64,000 bases of DNA from an uncultured Halocynthiibacter sp. (GTDB lineage: Bacteria > Pseudomonadota > Alphaproteobacteria > Rhodobacterales > Rhodobacteraceae): positions 620,001-684,000 of the forward strand of contig CANNCD010000001.1 of assembly GCA_947503035.1 (NCBI GenBank), given 5' to 3'. Made by a program: the position numbers and the translations under genes. Below the pieces are notes generated by a model. That model did not search any database and had not been told where the DNA came from. It saw only the letters and a program-made list of their open reading frames with translations. Shown piece after piece: positions 63,255 to 64,000 of the stretch. How positions within the stretch are numbered: the first letter of the stretch is position 1; the number at the start of each line of letters is the position of its first letter.

Positions 63255-64000
63255 ATGACAGCGACACGTACAGAAACCGACAGCTTTGGCCCGCTAGAGG
63301 TCCCTGCAGACAAATATTGGGGTGCGCAAACACAGCGTTCCATCATGAACTTCCCTATCGGTTGGGAAAAACAACCCGTCGCCATCGTCCGCGCGCTGGG
63401 CGTGATCAAACAGGCCTGTGCCGAGGCGAACATGGAACAGGGTTCACTGGACAAAACACGCGGTGACGCGATTGTTCAGGCCGCTGGCGAAGTGTTTGCG
63501 GGCAAGTTCGACGACAACTTCCCGTTGGTTGTGTGGCAGACCGGTTCCGGCACCCAGTCCAACATGAACTCAAACGAGGTCATCGCGAACCGTGCGATTG
63601 AAATCCTTGGCGGCGTGATCGGTTCCAAAGACCCCGTGCACCCGAACGATCACTGTAACATGGGCCAGTCGTCCAACGACACATTCCCAACCGCCATGCA
63701 CATCGCGACCGCGATGACCGCGCATGACGTGTTGATCCCTGGTTTGGAAAAACTGCACGCTGCATTGCAGGTGAAGGTCGAAGAATTCGACGGCATCATC
63801 AAAATCGGCCGCACCCACACCCAAGACGCGACACCGCTGACCCTGTCCCAAGAATTCTCTGGCTATACGCATCAGGTTGCGATGGGCATCAAACGTGTGA
63901 AAACCGCGCTTGCGTCCATCTATGAGCTTGCCCAAGGCGGCACTGCGGTTGGTACCGGTCTGAACACAAAACACGGCTGGGACACCACCGTTGCGGCCAA
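63255..64000 (+). CDS. fumC: Class II fumarate hydratase (3' end beyond window)
   Basis: FumC interconverts fumarate and malate in the TCA cycle and needs no iron. The 248 residues present show the start [26 protein letters not shown] in family form, the substrate loop [40 protein letters not shown] and [13 protein letters not shown], all characteristic. The SS-loop with the catalytic serine lies beyond the window. GAGAG precedes the ATG. Confidence 0.96.
   Translation, partial: MTATRTETDSFGPLEVPADKYWGAQTQRSIMNFPIGWEKQPVAIVRALGVIKQACAEANMEQGSLDKTRGDAIVQAAGEVFAGKFDDNFPLVVWQTGSGTQSNMNSNEVIANRAIEILGGVIGSKDPVHPNDHCNMGQSSNDTFPTAMHIATAMTAHDVLIPGLEKLHAALQVKVEEFDGIIKIGRTHTQDATPLTLSQEFSGYTHQVAMGIKRVKTALASIYELAQGGTAVGTGLNTKHGWDTTVAA

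Overview
The window reads as chromosomal DNA of an alphaproteobacterium of the Rhodobacteraceae (Roseobacter/Rhodobacter group). Supporting signs are the dusB(nifR3)-ntrB-ntrC-ntrY-ntrX cluster with an NtrC that lacks the GAFTGA loop, a fused ispDF gene, a circularly permuted two-piece tmRNA, a CtrA-pathway ChpT, a trgA-trgB-cysK tellurite locus, ornithine-lipid genes olsB-olsA, and several small families that I associate with this group (DUF6456, DUF6477, DUF1127, DUF3553). It is mostly ordinary, densely packed core genome with many 1-13 nt gene overlaps. I see no insertion sequence, prophage or CRISPR array.

Layout. 1-6.6 kb: nitrogen regulation (ntrX partial, ntrY, ntrC, ntrB, dusB, all on minus). 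6.7-8.9 kb: ispDF, pgpA, cinA. 9.0-10.3 kb: ammonium transporter. 10.4-15 kb: a small secreted acidic protein, a CoQ-binding START protein, hpt, lipA, aqpZ and a peroxiredoxin. 15-22.3 kb: divergent DUF6456/DUF6477 genes, an MttB-family methyltransferase, guaA, a DMT exporter and a FadL-type porin. 22.3-27 kb: a P-loop ATPase, metA, ppk2, a TetR regulator and two hypothetical genes. 27-33.4 kb: rpsI-rplM, a MocR regulator facing a DUF1127 gene, an M32 carboxypeptidase, ctaA and trmJ. 33.4-43.8 kb: a TfoX-N protein, a ThiE-like protein, olsA/olsB, DUF3553/chpT, obgE-proB-proA, two GNAT genes, rplU-rpmA and a DUF2059 protein.

43.9-48.2 kb is the most unusual block. Two tRNA-Ser genes (CGA on plus, GGA on minus) face each other and enclose an IclR-family gene relic and a minimal curli (type VIII secretion) locus: a very tyrosine-rich curlin subunit, CsgF, and a CsgG with a large helical insertion. 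The 3' halves of the two tRNAs form a near-perfect 30-bp inverted repeat around the block.

48.5-55.3 kb: alaX, an MscK-like channel, cysK, trgB, trgA, acuI. 55.4-57 kb: a von Willebrand A domain fused to a Hint domain. 57.3-60.1 kb: the split tmRNA, a SnoaL-like protein, chrA, and the ClpXP adaptor sspB, placing trans-translation tagging and tag recognition about 2.5 kb apart. 60.1-64 kb: a secreted hypothetical, a PmtA-like methyltransferase, two unknown proteins and the start of fumC.

The best candidates for something not previously described are the tRNA-Ser-bounded curli cassette with its Tyr-rich subunit and enlarged CsgG, the VWA-Hint protein, and a CtrA-like site inside the DUF3553 gene just upstream of chpT. 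All names come from reading motifs by eye; no database search was run.
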